Made by a program: the position numbers and the translations under genes
Notes under the pieces: generated by a model
Seen by the model: the letters and a program-made list of their open reading frames with translations, nothing else
Database searches by the model: none
Told to the model about the DNA's origin: nothing
In this document: positions 24,620 through 33,136 of the stretch, one piece after another
Numbering within the stretch: position 1 is the first letter of the stretch
How the letters are laid out: each line of letters opens with the position of its first letter
Assembly: GCA_019322435.1 (NCBI GenBank)
Contig: JAHWIR010000014.1
Location: 1 to 64,000, forward strand
Source: Candidatus Woesearchaeota archaeon
GTDB taxonomy: Archaea > Nanobdellota > Nanobdellia > Woesearchaeales > WJKL01
Direction of reading: 5' to 3'
Length of the DNA: 64,000 bases

Positions 24620-26107
24620 ATGAAGCTTAGAGTTAAAGACATGGACATAGCTACAGGTGGAGTTCTTATAGCAATCTTAAATGAAGAAGATGCCCATAAG
24701 CTTGATCTATATCCAGAAGACAGAATAGTAATAAGAAAAGGAAAAAAGATCACCAATGCTGTTGTTGACATTGCAGAATCTAAAAAAGCAGTGCCGCCTG
24801 GCAAGATAGGCTTTTTTGAAGAAGTTCTGGATAGGCTAAATGCAAAGCAAGGAGACTATGTCAATATAGATATCCAGGAAAAACCAGTCTCTATTTCTTT
24901 AATTAAAAAGAAACTAGACGGACATAGACTAACAGCTCCTGAAATTGACACAATTGTAAAGCATGTTGTACAGGGAAGATTAACAGACATTGAACTGGCT
25001 TATTATGTAGGAGCAAGCTACATAAGAAAGACAGAATTATCAGAAACAGTTGCCCTAACAAAATCAATGGCAGAACATGGCGGAAGACTGAAATTCGACA
25101 AGCCGATTATAATAGACAAGCACTGCACAGGAGGCGTCCCAGGAAACAGGACAACAATGGTTGTTGTTCCAATGCTTGCAGCAGCTGGCTTGACAGTTCC
25201 AAAAACATCCTCAAGATCCATAACATCTCCAGCAGGAACAGCAGATACAATGGAAGTTCTTGCTCCTGTTGCTTTATCCATAGAAGAGATCAAGCAAGTA
25301 GTCAAAAAAACCAATGCCTGCATTGTATGGGGAGGAGCAGTTGACCTAGCTGCAGCAGACGACAAGATGATTAGAGTTCGTCATTCTTTAGCCATTGACC
25401 CAGAATCAATGCTATTATCCTCAATATTGGCAAAAAAAGCAGCTGTTGGCTCAACCCATGTATTTATTGATGTTCCTTTGGGAAAAGATACAAAAATCAA
25501 GACAGAAAAAGAGGCAAACCATCTGAAAAGGATGTTTGTCAAGATAGGAAAAAGACTTGGAATGCAGGTCAAGGTAAGGATAACAAACGGAACCCACCCA
25601 ATAGGCCATGGAATAGGCCCAGTGCTTGAAGCAAGGGATGTTTTATACATTCTTAAAAGAGATATCAAAAGACCATTGGATCTTGAGATAAAATGCCTGA
25701 AGATGTCTGCATCTATCTTAAGGATGGCTGGAATAAAGAATGCCAAAGCCAAGGCAAAGCAGCTGTTGGATTCAGGATTGGCTTATGAAAAGATGAAAGA
25801 GATAATCAAAGCACAAGGCGGAAATCCAAATATCGACCCAAACAAGATGCGCCTGGGAAAATTCTCTTACACTTACAAAGCACCAAAGTCAGGAACAATA
25901 CAAGACATCAACAACTTTGCTATCAACAAGATGGCGCGTATTGCAGGAGCTCCAAGAGACAAAGAAGCAGGAATCTATCTGTACAAGAATGAAAGGCACC
26001 ATGTCAAGAAAGGAGAGCCGATATTTACTTTATATTCTGACAACAGGACAAAGCTGAACTATGCATTACATGTCCTAAAAAGAGTTGGCGGCATCAAGAT
26101 AATCTAG
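24620..26107 (+). CDS. deoA: AMP phosphorylase
   Basis: Converts AMP plus phosphate to adenine plus ribose 1,5-bisphosphate in the archaeal nucleoside-monophosphate pathway feeding type III RubisCO. An N-terminal beta domain of about 85 residues distinguishes it from bacterial thymidine phosphorylase. The core has DKHCTGGVPGNRTT, the PKTSSRSITSPAGTADTME segment and AVGSTHVFID. Length of 495 aa fits the family. The partner isomerase and RubisCO are not in the window. Confidence 0.93.
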   Translation: MKLRVKDMDIATGGVLIAILNEEDAHKLDLYPEDRIVIRKGKKITNAVVDIAESKKAVPPGKIGFFEEVLDRLNAKQGDYVNIDIQEKPVSISLIKKKLDGHRLTAPEIDTIVKHVVQGRLTDIELAYYVGASYIRKTELSETVALTKSMAEHGGRLKFDKPIIIDKHCTGGVPGNRTTMVVVPMLAAAGLTVPKTSSRSITSPAGTADTMEVLAPVALSIEEIKQVVKKTNACIVWGGAVDLAAADDKMIRVRHSLAIDPESMLLSSILAKKAAVGSTHVFIDVPLGKDTKIKTEKEANHLKRMFVKIGKRLGMQVKVRITNGTHPIGHGIGPVLEARDVLYILKRDIKRPLDLEIKCLKMSASILRMAGIKNAKAKAKQLLDSGLAYEKMKEIIKAQGGNPNIDPNKMRLGKFSYTYKAPKSGTIQDINNFAINKMARIAGAPRDKEAGIYLYKNERHHVKKGEPIFTLYSDNRTKLNYALHVLKRVGGIKII

Positions 26108-26223
26108 AACTGAATTCTTACTCCAAACATAGGGATTGGAAAGAAATACAATCTTTTCTTCTCTTTCCACCAATAAAATCCAATCCAGAAATCATACCAT
26201 CTAAATAAGAATTTAATATCCAT
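26104..26223 (-). CDS. tiny aromatic-rich conserved protein, 39 aa
   Basis: Frame ATG (26221-26223) to TAG (26104-26106). The product contains FRWYDFWIGFYW and YFFPIPMFGV, a pattern I know from small proteins of unknown function in bacteria and phages. It starts two bases after the stop of the zinc-ribbon gene upstream and overlaps the end of AMP phosphorylase by four bases. Function unknown. Confidence 0.7.
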   Translation of the reverse strand: MDIKFLFRWYDFWIGFYWWKEKKRLYFFPIPMFGVRIQF

Positions 26224-26225
26224 TT

Positions 26226-26345
26226 TTAAACACGAGGATCATAACCGCAAAAAGGGCACACATCTGTAAAGAATTCCACATTTTCAGTGCCGTCTTCTAT
26301 CTCCTGGACAACAGCCTGACAATCCTGACATCTTAATTCTGTCAT
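26226..26345 (-). CDS. small zinc-ribbon protein, 39 aa
   Basis: Encodes two knuckles, CQDC near residue 6 and CPFCG near residue 30, with an acidic linker, giving a rubredoxin/zinc-ribbon-like mini protein. It is the first gene of a two-gene mini operon with the aromatic-rich protein. Confidence 0.7.
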   Translation of the reverse strand: MTELRCQDCQAVVQEIEDGTENVEFFTDVCPFCGYDPRV

Positions 26346-26393
26346 AAACCTATATTGACATAATGAGTATTTAAACTTTTCTTAAATAAAAAA

Positions 26394-26477
26394 CGCCGGC
26401 GCCCGGATTTGAACCGAGATATCCCGAAGGAAATGGGCTCTCAAGGCCCACGCAGTACCAGATTGTGCCACGCCGGC
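26394..26477 (-). tRNA. tRNA-Ser (TGA)
   Basis: Acceptor GCCGGCG/CGCCGGC, discriminator G, anticodon stem TGGGC/GCCCA with loop CTTGAGA giving TGA, long variable arm containing CCTTCGG, T-loop TTCAAAT. Class II tRNA with G73 fits Ser. No intron. Confidence 0.95.
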
Positions 26478-26606
26478 ATAAGAATTAATGAATAAAATGC
26501 CTATTTAAATGTTGCTAAAAAATAGGGATTTTTAACCGAAACACATAAAAGCTTATCGCAACCATTCTACAATAACAGAAACATTTATAAAAAGACACGT
26601 ATATTC

Positions 26607-26690
26607 CTATATAAAGTTTTGCAACTATTTATAGTTCACAAAAGTGGAGATTAAAAAGTTTTGCATTCCACTTAACCTGGGGGGGTTTAT
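26607..26690 (+). promoter_or_regulatory. tfb promoter and structured leader
   Basis: TATA-like CTATATAAAG near 26607-26616 is followed by perfect palindrome AACTAT-TT-ATAGTT (26623-26636) near the predicted transcription start. The leader then has arms AAGTGGA (26642-26648) and TCCACTT (26667-26673) and a G7 run just before the ATG. This suggests regulated, possibly autoregulated, expression. Confidence 0.5.
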
Positions 26691-27611
26691 ATGCCGGAAT
26701 TGATAAAGAAGTGTCCTGAATGCACTAGCATCAACTTATTCTGGAATCGTGAAAAAGGAGAAGTCATCTGTAAAGACTGCGGTCTGGTTATTGAAGACAA
26801 GATGGTTGATTACGGCCAGGAATGGCGTGAGTTTGATTCTGATTCAACAAGCAAAAGGAGAACAGGAGCTCCTATGACTTATACTCAATATGACCAGGGA
26901 TTAGGAACAGAAGTAGGTCAGACAGGAGACTTGTTCAAACTAAAAGCTCAAGACAGGAATAAATTCTTTAGATTAAGAAAATGGCAGTCTAGAATCTCAA
27001 CAGCTATTGAAAGAAACTTAAAACTAGCTCTTGGAGAGCTGAAAAGAGTATCTTCATACTTAAAACTGCCAAAGTCAGTAGAAGAAGAATCAGCAAGAAT
27101 ATACACATTAGCAGTCCAAAGAGGCCTTGTAAGAGGAAGATCCATGGAATCAGTAGTAGCAGGAGCATTATATGCAGCCTGCAGACGCCATGATGTTCCA
27201 AGAACACTGGATGAGCTGTCAGAAGCATCTGGAATAGAGAAAAAAGAGATAGGAAGAACATACAGGTTTGTAACAAGAGAACTTGGAATCAACATTCTTC
27301 CATCAAATCCAGCTGACTACATTGCCAGATTCGCCTCTGCATTAAAACTTTCAGCAGAAGCACAGTCAAAATCAATAGAAATATTAGAATTAGCGCAAAA
27401 AGCAGAATTAACCAGCGGAAGAGGCCCAACAGGGATTGCAGCAGCAGCTTTATACGTTTCAGCCCTAATCAATGGAGAAAAACGTACACAAAGAGAAGTC
27501 GCAGATGTTGCTGGAGTAACAGAAGTCACAATCAGAAACAGATACAAAGAGCTGTTAGACAAGCTAAAACTTACTGGCGAAATCAAGAAGACTAAGAGAA
27601 GACGTAAATAA
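26691..27611 (+). CDS. tfb: transcription initiation factor TFB
   Basis: Archaeal homologue of TFIIB; it bridges TBP-bound promoter and RNA polymerase. The N-terminal zinc ribbon has CPEC (about residue 8) and CKDCG (about 28), followed by the B-reader segment around EWREFDSDSTSKRRTG, and two cyclin-like repeats (about 110-200 and 205-300). The second repeat ends with the recognition helix VTEVTIRNRYKEL. Length of 306 aa is standard. Only one copy is seen in the window. Confidence 0.96.
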   Translation: MPELIKKCPECTSINLFWNREKGEVICKDCGLVIEDKMVDYGQEWREFDSDSTSKRRTGAPMTYTQYDQGLGTEVGQTGDLFKLKAQDRNKFFRLRKWQSRISTAIERNLKLALGELKRVSSYLKLPKSVEEESARIYTLAVQRGLVRGRSMESVVAGALYAACRRHDVPRTLDELSEASGIEKKEIGRTYRFVTRELGINILPSNPADYIARFASALKLSAEAQSKSIEILELAQKAELTSGRGPTGIAAAALYVSALINGEKRTQREVADVAGVTEVTIRNRYKELLDKLKLTGEIKKTKRRRK

Positions 27612-27630
27612 TAAAACCGTAAGGTTTTAT
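27611..27630 (+). terminator. stem-loop after tfb
   Basis: Arms ATAAAACC/GGTTTTAT with loop GTAA begin in the tfb stop codon. Probably terminates or stabilises the tfb transcript. Confidence 0.5.
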
Positions 27631-27693
27631 TATGCCAAACGGCTTTGTCGATTGAGCATAATTTTCAAAAAAAGAGTTCTGATGGTTAAGAAA

Positions 27694-27730
27694 TCGAAGA
27701 TTTATTAACTTCGAAATCGTAATGATTTCG
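27694..27730 (+). promoter_or_regulatory. alternative hairpins before UDG-like gene
   Basis: TCGAAG (27694-27699) can pair with CTTCGA (27709-27714), but that strand overlaps CGAAATC (27712-27718), which pairs with GATTTCG (27724-27730). The two stems exclude each other and end 13 bases before the ATG. Confidence 0.35.
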
Positions 27731-27743
27731 TTAGAATTTAAAA

Positions 27744-28331
27744 ATGGTAGAAGAATTTGTAATTAATTGTCCTAAGAAGTGTGATCCTGATATTGTTGAA
27801 CAAGGATATGGATTTAAAGGAGATAATGCAGATGAAACAAAGATCATGTGGATTTTACATACCCCTAATGATACAATTTTAGGTCAAAGTTATATCGAAG
27901 CATTCAAAGAATCAATAACAGGCAGAGTAATAGGAAGGGCGCTTGATTTTTGTTATCTAGATGTAGAGGACATCTATGTAACAAATATTTTCAAGTGTTT
28001 ATTAGAAGCAGAAAGAAAGCCAAGAAAAGCAGGATATGAAGCTTGCCTGCAACATTTGAATCAAGAAATTATTGATTTCCGTCCAAAAAAGATTATTCTT
28101 GGAGGCAGACCTGTTTACAAATCTCTTTTTCCAGATGTAACCAAAAACTTAGATGATGTAGTCGGTAGGACTATTTTTTATGATCTAGAAGGAGAAACTT
28201 TTCCATGTTTCCTTTCATATCATCCAGGAGTATTGGAAAATAGGTTTACAATGGAAAAAAGACAGGATCATTATGAAAGATTAGCTAAATTCTTAGATCA
28301 GGAAGGTCATAGTGAAAATAGATTTTTCTGA
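27744..28331 (+). CDS. uracil-DNA glycosylase superfamily protein (family 4-like)
   Basis: Resembles iron-sulphur uracil-DNA glycosylases. Four cysteines fall in the family pattern: two near residues 9 and 13, one in NIFKC and one about 16 residues later in YEACL. GRVIGRALD matches the conserved G-x-x-G-x-x-L helix, and HPG replaces the usual HPS motif. The catalytic GEAPG-type loop is not recognisable (LHTPND), so activity or substrate may differ. The C-terminus overlaps the convergent alkyltransferase gene by 25 bases. Confidence 0.68.
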   Translation: MVEEFVINCPKKCDPDIVEQGYGFKGDNADETKIMWILHTPNDTILGQSYIEAFKESITGRVIGRALDFCYLDVEDIYVTNIFKCLLEAERKPRKAGYEACLQHLNQEIIDFRPKKIILGGRPVYKSLFPDVTKNLDDVVGRTIFYDLEGETFPCFLSYHPGVLENRFTMEKRQDHYERLAKFLDQEGHSENRFF

Positions 28332-28612
28332 AAATCTTTTATTTTTCCATTTTTAACAATAATACCTTCTTTCTTCAACAATTCAACCTTCTTCCTAACA
28401 CCTCTAGAATAACCACCTATAGAACCATCAGAGCAAACAACCCTGTGGCATGGAATCTTAACAGGCAGTTTATTGTCATGCAAAGCCCCTCCAACTGCTC
28501 TATAAATCTGTCCTCTGCCGCCCAGTTTCTTGCCAATTATCTTGTAAGTGCTAACTCTGCCTTTAGGTATTTTCTTGCATAAATCAAGAACTTTTTGCTG
28601 GAATGTTTTCAT
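28307..28612 (-). CDS. ogt: methylated-DNA-protein cysteine methyltransferase (Ogt/MGMT)
   Basis: Repairs O6-alkylguanine by transferring the alkyl group to its own cysteine. Only the C-terminal DNA-binding and active-site domain is present (101 aa), with the winged-helix segment GRVSTYKIIG, the arginine finger region and active-site PCHRVV near residue 55, so it is not an inactive alkyltransferase-like protein (those have Trp). Short forms without the N-terminal ribonuclease-like domain are known. Confidence 0.92.
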   Translation of the reverse strand: MKTFQQKVLDLCKKIPKGRVSTYKIIGKKLGGRGQIYRAVGGALHDNKLPVKIPCHRVVCSDGSIGGYSRGVRKKVELLKKEGIIVKNGKIKDFQKNLFSL

Positions 28613-28648
28613 AATAAGATAAAATAATTAAGAATTATTTAAGATTTT

Positions 28649-29197
28649 TTATATTCCATACTTTTGCAATGAATTAAGCTGTATTTCTCGCGGTGTAATG
28701 TCAAATGGAGAATTTATCTCTTTTCTAAAACTCTCAGCATAGCTGTCTTTTAATCTTTGATAGATATTATCTCTTCCAACTTCTTCTAATCTCTCTTTTG
28801 TTGCTTCTAACAAATCATTGGAATTTCTGTCTTGTGATAATCTATCCTCATCCTCAAAAATCAGACCTAAATATGAAGCCATGCCCCAGTCAATGATCAC
28901 AGGCATATTATCTCCTGACCTAACAACTACATTTTCTGTATGCAGATGACCATGGACAATACAATATTTGGATATATAAGCAACCCTAGACCCTAGTTCA
29001 TTATATATCTCTTGCAATTGTTCTGCATCTACATCCTGCCTTAGATATTCGCCTAATCTAGGACCTTCAACTTCTTCTATTGTCAATGCTCCAAAAAAAT
29101 CTGCTGACTTTATTTTTGGGGTTATCCCTTTCTCGCTAAAATGAACTAGCCAAGGAATAACTACTTCACTTACTAAGTCAAAAAGTTCTCTAGCCAT
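28649..29197 (-). CDS. kinase-like protein with substituted catalytic aspartate
   Basis: Resembles the C-lobe of aminoglycoside-phosphotransferase/RIO-type kinases, with VHGHLHTENVVV as catalytic loop and VIIDWGMASY as metal loop. The HGD aspartate is His, and the nucleotide-binding N-lobe is mostly missing, so it is probably a pseudokinase or binds a ligand without phosphorylation. It lies next to a methyltransferase-kinase fusion on the same strand. Confidence 0.6.
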   Translation of the reverse strand: MARELFDLVSEVVIPWLVHFSEKGITPKIKSADFFGALTIEEVEGPRLGEYLRQDVDAEQLQEIYNELGSRVAYISKYCIVHGHLHTENVVVRSGDNMPVIIDWGMASYLGLIFEDEDRLSQDRNSNDLLEATKERLEEVGRDNIYQRLKDSYAESFRKEINSPFDITPREIQLNSLQKYGI

Positions 29198-29235
29198 AAG
29201 TTTTGTAAATGAAGTTTTTTTAAAAAGCTTCGTGA

Positions 29236-30405
29236 TTATTTCAATAACAGAATAATCTTCTCAAAATTCTCTTTACTCATATCCTTCTTGTATCTCTGCG
29301 CAGCAGCATTCACATCGCCTTTATTAAAACTAAATCCTTTTCTCTTAAGAATCTGCATTACTTTTTTAGAACTTACAAACTGGCAGAACTGCGTAACATT
29401 CTTAGGTTTTTCAGAAGCATGCGTCCTTTCAAAATCAATCAAAACGGTTTTCTTCCCAACAATAATATGCTTGTAAGGATTATGCATCTCTTCTTTATTG
29501 ACTTTCATCTTATCCAAAACAAGACACTGCTTAAACACATCATTTATCACTTTCTTAATCCTCTGCTTGCCAGCTTTTTCCAAAAATTCAGGGATAAACT
29601 CACCTTCAACAAAAGAATAAGCAAAATAATCACCATCAGAAAACAAGAACTCAGGACCAATGCCTTTTGTATTTAATAATTTAAGCCATCTTGCTTCATT
29701 CATCACACTTGTCGTAACGTCAATATCTTCTCTTTGTTTTTTGACAGCAACCTTTTTCCCGCTAAATTTCCCTATAAATATAACACCCCTATGGCCTTTG
29801 GCAAATCTTTTGACATCTGTAAACCCATCCTGCTCCATCTCTCTCAACAATTCACTCTTCTCAGCAATATACACTAATAAAACCTCTCCAAACAAAGGCT
29901 CTTCAGAAAGTTTCTGGAAATTAAATCCATATTCCTCCATAATAGAATGCACTTTATCCTTGCCAGTAAGGCTGCTGAACAACACCAGCACCTTCCCGTC
30001 AGGCATCAGATAGTCTGAAACCTGAGAAAAAAACTTCTCCAGCAGTTCATAGCCCTTCTCTCCGCCAGTAGTCTCTGTAGTGCTCTCAAAAGGCTCCCTA
30101 ATATCCTTTGGCAGATAAGGAGGATTAAATATAATCAAGTCAAACTTCATAGGATTCTTTTTAAAATAAGAAAACAGATCTGATTTAACAAACTTGATAT
30201 TCCTAAGCCCCTTCATCTTAAGAGTCTGCTTTGCATAATTCAAAGCATCCTCGCTGATATCAGCTCCAATCACAATCTCAGCAGTCTTTGCAGCTTCAAT
30301 AGCAAGAATCCCAGAACCAGTGCCCATATCAAGGACATTTCCAGTAGCAAAATTCTTAATCTCCTTCAGTATCAGAAAACTGTCCTCTCTAGGCTCATAT
30401 ACCAT
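29236..30405 (-). CDS. HemK/Mtq2-like methyltransferase fused to kinase-like domain
   Basis: Residues 1-190 are a HemK2-type methyltransferase, with EPREDSFLI, VLDMGTGSGILAIEA and catalytic FNPPYLP; relatives methylate the GGQ glutamine of release factor 1. Residues 200-389 form a small kinase-like domain with a nucleotide-binding VAVKKQRED lysine, a NEARWLKLL helix, catalytic-loop-like EMHNPYKHIIV and IDFERTHA in place of DFG. The domain arrangement links translation termination to a kinase-like partner. The fusion is continuous and no internal start is obvious. Confidence 0.82.
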   Translation of the reverse strand: MVYEPREDSFLILKEIKNFATGNVLDMGTGSGILAIEAAKTAEIVIGADISEDALNYAKQTLKMKGLRNIKFVKSDLFSYFKKNPMKFDLIIFNPPYLPKDIREPFESTTETTGGEKGYELLEKFFSQVSDYLMPDGKVLVLFSSLTGKDKVHSIMEEYGFNFQKLSEEPLFGEVLLVYIAEKSELLREMEQDGFTDVKRFAKGHRGVIFIGKFSGKKVAVKKQREDIDVTTSVMNEARWLKLLNTKGIGPEFLFSDGDYFAYSFVEGEFIPEFLEKAGKQRIKKVINDVFKQCLVLDKMKVNKEEMHNPYKHIIVGKKTVLIDFERTHASEKPKNVTQFCQFVSSKKVMQILKRKGFSFNKGDVNAAAQRYKKDMSKENFEKIILLLK

Positions 30406-30430
30406 ATAATAAAGAAATAAAATAATCTAT

Positions 30431-30847
30431 TTAAGAGTTTCTGCTCTCAAACCATAGAGCATCTTTTATACTGAATCGATAATAAACTTCATCCATATAA
30501 TCATATCTTCCTTGTGCAATGACTATAACAAGAGAGTTCTCTTTTGTCCTTTTCTTTTCAATCAACTCCTCAAGCTCAGACTGCGAAATTCCGTTTGCTA
30601 TTAGCAAAGGATTTGTCTCTATAAAATATGCTTCTTCTATTTCTTTATGGTAAAGATCTAATTTCAATCCTACAATAGCCCCTAATGGGCATTCCTCAAA
30701 TATTATCGCTTTCCTGTCAGGAGGTATCAGTCTTTTCTCTTTTTCAGAAAGCTTGTCTCTTGCAATCTTGTCCTTAAATACTACTTCAAGAGAATAAGGC
30801 AGATATGTCTTGAGAATATAGCGCGCTTTTTTACTATCAACAACCAT
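30431..30847 (-). CDS. hypothetical protein, 138 aa
   Basis: Unrecognised soluble protein, alpha/beta by composition, with no signal peptide. A conserved-looking ECPLGAIVGLKLD stretch near residue 52 is its most distinctive part. It lies upstream of the methyltransferase-kinase fusion on the same strand with a 25-base gap. Confidence 0.6.
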   Translation of the reverse strand: MVVDSKKARYILKTYLPYSLEVVFKDKIARDKLSEKEKRLIPPDRKAIIFEECPLGAIVGLKLDLYHKEIEEAYFIETNPLLIANGISQSELEELIEKKRTKENSLVIVIAQGRYDYMDEVYYRFSIKDALWFESRNS

Positions 30848-30884
30848 CCTAAAAAGATAACTAATGAAGCTTGATATAAAAAGT

Positions 30885-31097
30885 TTATTCTATTTTTCTC
30901 AAAAGCTCTTCCAGATCCTTCTTAGGCAGATAAAGATCTCCTGCATGATAGTCTTGTGTATGGATAACTAGAGTCTCCTGCTTTTTTGAAGAGAGCACCT
31001 TATAGCCTGCTGTTTCAGCAAAAACTTCAGCATCATCAGGCAGAGGAGTTATCTCATGGCTGTCCAGCTTTTCAGAATAAAAATTCTTTTCTTTCAT
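30885..31097 (-). CDS. hypothetical protein, 70 aa
   Basis: Small acidic protein, unrecognised, with a strand-rich middle and a C-terminal helix (LPKKDLEELLRKIE). It precedes the 138-aa gene on the same strand and may share its transcript. Confidence 0.55.
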   Translation of the reverse strand: MKEKNFYSEKLDSHEITPLPDDAEVFAETAGYKVLSSKKQETLVIHTQDYHAGDLYLPKKDLEELLRKIE

Positions 31098-31133
31098 ATA
31101 AAAAATAAGTGTAAGAAGTATAAAAACCTGATG

Positions 31134-31547
31134 TTATATATCCTTTATCTTATATTTTGGCTTCAAAACAATACTAACACCAATCTCTTCAATATCAGAT
31201 ATAGAAATCAAACCTTTTGAGATGATTATCGCATCAACTTTGCCTCTTTTAGAAATTACCTTCTTCACTTTTCCAACTGATTTTCCATTTGAATCAATGA
31301 CATTCAATCCAATATACTTTGAAGTTGGAATCTTGCTCAGAAATACAGAGTCAACACCAAAATTCTTTATATAATTCAAGCCAATAAACAAGTCAGGCTT
31401 CATAAACCCCATATCAATTGTTATACCTACAATCTTCTTGTTTATCTTGTCAACATGCAGCTTTGTGATTACTCCCAATACTTCTCCATCTGGATCAAGC
31501 GCATCCTTTCCTAATATATCATCTGAAGTTATTGTCTGTTTAGCCAT
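31134..31547 (-). CDS. PRC-barrel domain protein, 137 aa
   Basis: Two PRC-barrel-like units are visible, one with LGKDALDPDGEVLGVI and a second with GLNVIDSNGKSVGKVKKV. PRC-barrels are small beta domains found in RimM, photosynthetic reaction centre H subunit and many archaeal adaptor proteins, including cell-division proteins. It overlaps the upstream paralogue by eight bases, so the two are translationally coupled. Confidence 0.8.
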   Translation of the reverse strand: MAKQTITSDDILGKDALDPDGEVLGVITKLHVDKINKKIVGITIDMGFMKPDLFIGLNYIKNFGVDSVFLSKIPTSKYIGLNVIDSNGKSVGKVKKVISKRGKVDAIIISKGLISISDIEEIGVSIVLKPKYKIKDI

Positions 31548-31974
31548 ATTTCTTGTTCAATATTATATTCTTTTTTGAAACACTTATATCTGCTTTTGAA
31601 ATCTCTTTTTTTCTTGAATAAAACTTCCTCTTCACAAATATTGACTTGAAATTATTTGTATTTCCAGTTCTTGCAACCTTGACAACCTTGCCAATCTTTT
31701 TTCCATCAGCATCAAACACATCTTTTCCCAAAAGCAAAATAACAGGGTCAATCGAAAGCATTATCTTGTCTTCAGACGTCTTGAAATAGCTTTTATCAAC
31801 ATAAAATCCCTTTCCCTTAACACCCCTGATTCCTTTGCTGTCAAACAAGACATCTTTTGCTTTTCCAATAGCCTCTCCTGACTTAGACACAATCTTCCTG
31901 CTCAAAAAAGATTTGATGCTGCCCAGCTTATTGATATCCTGCTTTCTTGGTGAAAAAACCTCGATTTTTTTCAT
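31540..31974 (-). CDS. PRC-barrel domain protein, 144 aa
   Basis: Paralogue of the downstream gene, with IVSKSGEAIGKAKDVLFD and DVFDADGKKIGKVVKV repeats, each with the D-x-x-G-x-x-I-G signature. The ATG at 31974 is preferred over a GTG nine bases earlier because AGGTGGGT sits just upstream. Tandem duplication with overlap suggests the products work as a hetero-pair. Confidence 0.78.
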   Translation of the reverse strand: MKKIEVFSPRKQDINKLGSIKSFLSRKIVSKSGEAIGKAKDVLFDSKGIRGVKGKGFYVDKSYFKTSEDKIMLSIDPVILLLGKDVFDADGKKIGKVVKVARTGNTNNFKSIFVKRKFYSRKKEISKADISVSKKNIILNKKYG

Positions 31975-32011
31975 ATTACCCACCTATATTTCTTTTATTT
32001 ATTAAATCTTT

Positions 32012-32635
32012 TCAAAAAAAACTTAAAATTATGATCATTCCAATGTATTTAGTAAGCTGCCCCAATAAAAAGAAAACATAAAATCTCGTTTTATTGTATC
32101 TAAACACGCCCAATATTGCAGCAAATATCTGTGAAGGAAGTGGAACTGCATTGAACACAAAAACCGCTAATGCTCCATATTTGTTTAATATGCCTTTTAA
32201 TTTGTAAAACTTCTTAGGAGATATCAGTTTCTTTGAAACTCCAGATAACTTTAATCCAATAAAATAATTAATTGAATAAGAAATAAACAACCCAATAAAA
32301 TAAAACAGCAATATAATCATAACAGGCTTTCCTGAATTAAAGAATTTTATAAACAGCAGCTCAATTGGAACAGAAAGAAAAAACAACCCTCCAATCATTG
32401 TTGTATACAATGCTCCAAGCAGGCTTGCTCCTGCAATATGCTTTGTAAAATGAGTTATCAATAGATTAAGATTCTTAAACAGCCACAGATTAGAATCCTT
32501 TAAAAAAAGAAAAGAGATTATCAGCAGAACTAAAAAACTCCCTGCAATAATGACTCCAGCACCAAAACTAGTCTTATAAAATCTATTATACTTGAATATC
32601 TTGCTCTCTCCAAACTCTTCTGTTTTTTTCCTCAT
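32012..32635 (-). CDS. VTT/DedA-like membrane protein
   Basis: Five or six transmembrane segments with VPIELLFIKF and AVPLPSQIFAAILGVFRY, matching the VTT-domain protein at 21251. Typical of DedA/TVP38 family lipid or ion handling. It starts 7 bases after the stop of the upstream helix-turn-helix gene. Confidence 0.75.
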   Translation of the reverse strand: MRKKTEEFGESKIFKYNRFYKTSFGAGVIIAGSFLVLLIISFLFLKDSNLWLFKNLNLLITHFTKHIAGASLLGALYTTMIGGLFFLSVPIELLFIKFFNSGKPVMIILLFYFIGLFISYSINYFIGLKLSGVSKKLISPKKFYKLKGILNKYGALAVFVFNAVPLPSQIFAAILGVFRYNKTRFYVFFLLGQLTKYIGMIIILSFF

Positions 32636-32642
32636 TTAAAAT

Positions 32643-33098
32643 CTATTTATTAAACTCTTCATCAACAGCCTTGAAATAATCCTTCACCCTGCCAATCACA
32701 GAAGGAATCAAAAACTTCTCTAATTTCTCTTCCATTATCTCATTAAGACTCAGATTCTCCATAATCCTGTAGTTATTGACAACCTTCTCAACAATAAAAG
32801 CATCACGCAGTCTTTTCAATTGCCTTCTGATATTAGATGAAGCAACCCCTAATACTGGCAGATTCCTTTGTTTTCTAAAATCAATCACTTTGCTCCTTAT
32901 CTCCTCAGAATTCATCTCTTTCCTGCTCTTCAGTAATGCATACAGCACATCAACAACAACATCCCTTGAATCACCAGGCTGCAGTAACCCAACACTCAAA
33001 CACAGTTTCTTAACCAGATCTCTGTCTTTAAGATTAGGCTTTTCATATCTTCTAAGAGTAATCTCCCCCAAAGGCACATCTTTGCTAACCTTGCTCAT
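32643..33098 (-). CDS. winged-helix-like regulator, 151 aa
   Basis: Helical protein with a central DNA-binding-like stretch: LYALLKSRKEMNSEEIRSK followed by VASSNIRRQLKRLRDAFIVEK and a hairpin-like VVNNYRIME, the order expected for a winged helix. It precedes the VTT gene with a 7-base gap and could regulate it. No named family. Confidence 0.6.
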   Translation of the reverse strand: MSKVSKDVPLGEITLRRYEKPNLKDRDLVKKLCLSVGLLQPGDSRDVVVDVLYALLKSRKEMNSEEIRSKVIDFRKQRNLPVLGVASSNIRRQLKRLRDAFIVEKVVNNYRIMENLSLNEIMEEKLEKFLIPSVIGRVKDYFKAVDEEFNK

Positions 33099-33136
33099 AA
33101 AGATAATAAGAAATAAGATATATAAATAAGTTTTGA

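Noticed and set aside
26948..27586. Long minus-strand frames opposite tfb
   Set aside because: They mirror a certain TFB gene and have no promoter or ribosome-binding site.
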